Shown here: positions 6,222-6,594 of the stretch, piece after piece
Layout: each line of letters starts with the position of its first letter
Numbering within the stretch: the stretch's first letter is position 1
From: Desulfofustis sp.
GTDB lineage: Bacteria; Desulfobacterota; Desulfobulbia; Desulfobulbales; Desulfocapsaceae
Direction of reading: 5' to 3'
DNA length: 6,594 nucleotides
Assembly (NCBI GenBank): GCA_030604345.1
Contig: JAUVWB010000087.1
Coordinates: forward strand, 1-6,594
Program-made: the position numbers and the translations under genes
The notes under the pieces: model-generated
What the model was told of the DNA's origin: nothing
The model's input: only the letters and a program-made list of their open reading frames with translations
Database searches by the model: none

Positions 6222-6594
6222 GGTTGTCCACCTGCCCTGCTGTTTACCCAGACTTTTAATTTTTCCCGAAATATTTTTGCATTGTGGCGAATATCGACGG
6301 GAAATCCCGGGTGTATGAAGAAATGACGGATCGAAGTGGTCAAAGGGTGCGCCTGTGCCAGCGTTCTGATCTCACCGAGGACCTCTTCCGGGTTGCGGCG
6401 GCATCCTTTTTCCAGTTCGATAACGAGTGCTGGTATTTCTCCAGCACTGGCATCGATACCGACGAGAGCGGAGCGAAACACATCAGGGTGGGTGTTGATG
6501 ATCGCCTCGCAGGGAATGGTATGGAGGATGGAGGCGGCAGCGTGGACACGATGGGCCTTGCGTCCGCAGAACCAAAGCCTGCCCTGGTCGTCCA
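6218..6594 (-). CDS. oleC: OleC-like beta-lactone synthetase (ANL superfamily), C-terminal part only
   Basis: OleC activates the OleD product with ATP and closes it to a cis-beta-lactone, which OleB decarboxylates to the alkene. Only the last 124 codons lie in the window; the frame is open to the right edge. What is visible is the mobile C-terminal domain of an acyl-adenylate-forming enzyme. DDQGRLWFCGRKAHRV (residues 1-16 of the visible part) is the hinge/A8-like region, PCEAIINTHPDVFRSALVG continues the domain, and FPVDIRHNAKIFREKL (98-111) is a conserved OleC-like ending whose K106 occupies the place of the catalytic A10 lysine. A GTG at 6481-6479 is internal, not a start. The TGA overlaps the oleD ATG. 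The family call relies on remembered resemblance of these blocks plus the adjacent OleD; the substrate-binding N-domain is not visible. Confidence 0.88.
   Translation of the reverse strand, partial: DDQGRLWFCGRKAHRVHAAASILHTIPCEAIINTHPDVFRSALVGIDASAGEIPALVIELEKGCRRNPEEVLGEIRTLAQAHPLTTSIRHFFIHPGFPVDIRHNAKIFREKLKVWVNSRAGGQP
6228..6233 (-). promoter_or_regulatory. Ribosome binding site of oleD
   Basis: On the minus strand, AGGTGG ends six bases before the oleD ATG and lies within the last codons of oleC. It is the clearest Shine-Dalgarno-like sequence I found in the window. It supports the ATG at 6221 as the start and independent re-loading of ribosomes on oleD in addition to the ATGA coupling. 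Confidence 0.6.

Overview
The window is densely coding, moderately GC-rich bacterial DNA with two converging gene blocks. The gene families suggest a Gram-negative bacterium: a Tol system, a periplasmic M48 protease with TPRs, and an Ole-type hydrocarbon pathway. A member of the former Deltaproteobacteria (Desulfobacterota, perhaps Desulfobulbales-like) fits best, but this rests on family resemblance and gene order only.

Plus strand, 1-3766: the end of a tol gene cluster followed by tlyA. The order is tolA (3' part), tolB, cpoB/ybgF and then a TlyA-type 2'-O-ribose rRNA methyltransferase, with gaps of 19, 26 and 38 bases. TolA, TolB and CpoB link the inner membrane, periplasm and outer membrane, and coordinate envelope constriction with peptidoglycan synthesis. 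Two points stand out. An in-frame TAA at 54-56 separates a proline-rich TolA-like segment from the coiled-coil and C-terminal TolA domains. No pal gene lies between tolB and cpoB, where it often sits.

Minus strand, 6594-3808: a tightly packed operon read toward the tol block. It holds the 3' end of oleC (beta-lactone synthetase), then oleD (2-alkyl-3-oxoalkanoate reductase), then a BepA-like periplasmic M48 metalloprotease. oleC and oleD share an ATGA overlap. The protease gene starts inside the last codons of oleD, a 22-base overlap. OleC and OleD are two of the four enzymes of head-to-head long-chain olefin synthesis, so oleA and oleB may lie beyond the right edge. The coupling to an outer-membrane quality-control protease is the most suggestive genomic context here.

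The two blocks converge on a 41-base gap (3767-3807) with no convincing terminator. I saw no RNA genes, mobile elements, CRISPR arrays or extended repeats. No stretch over 300 bases lacks a gene.
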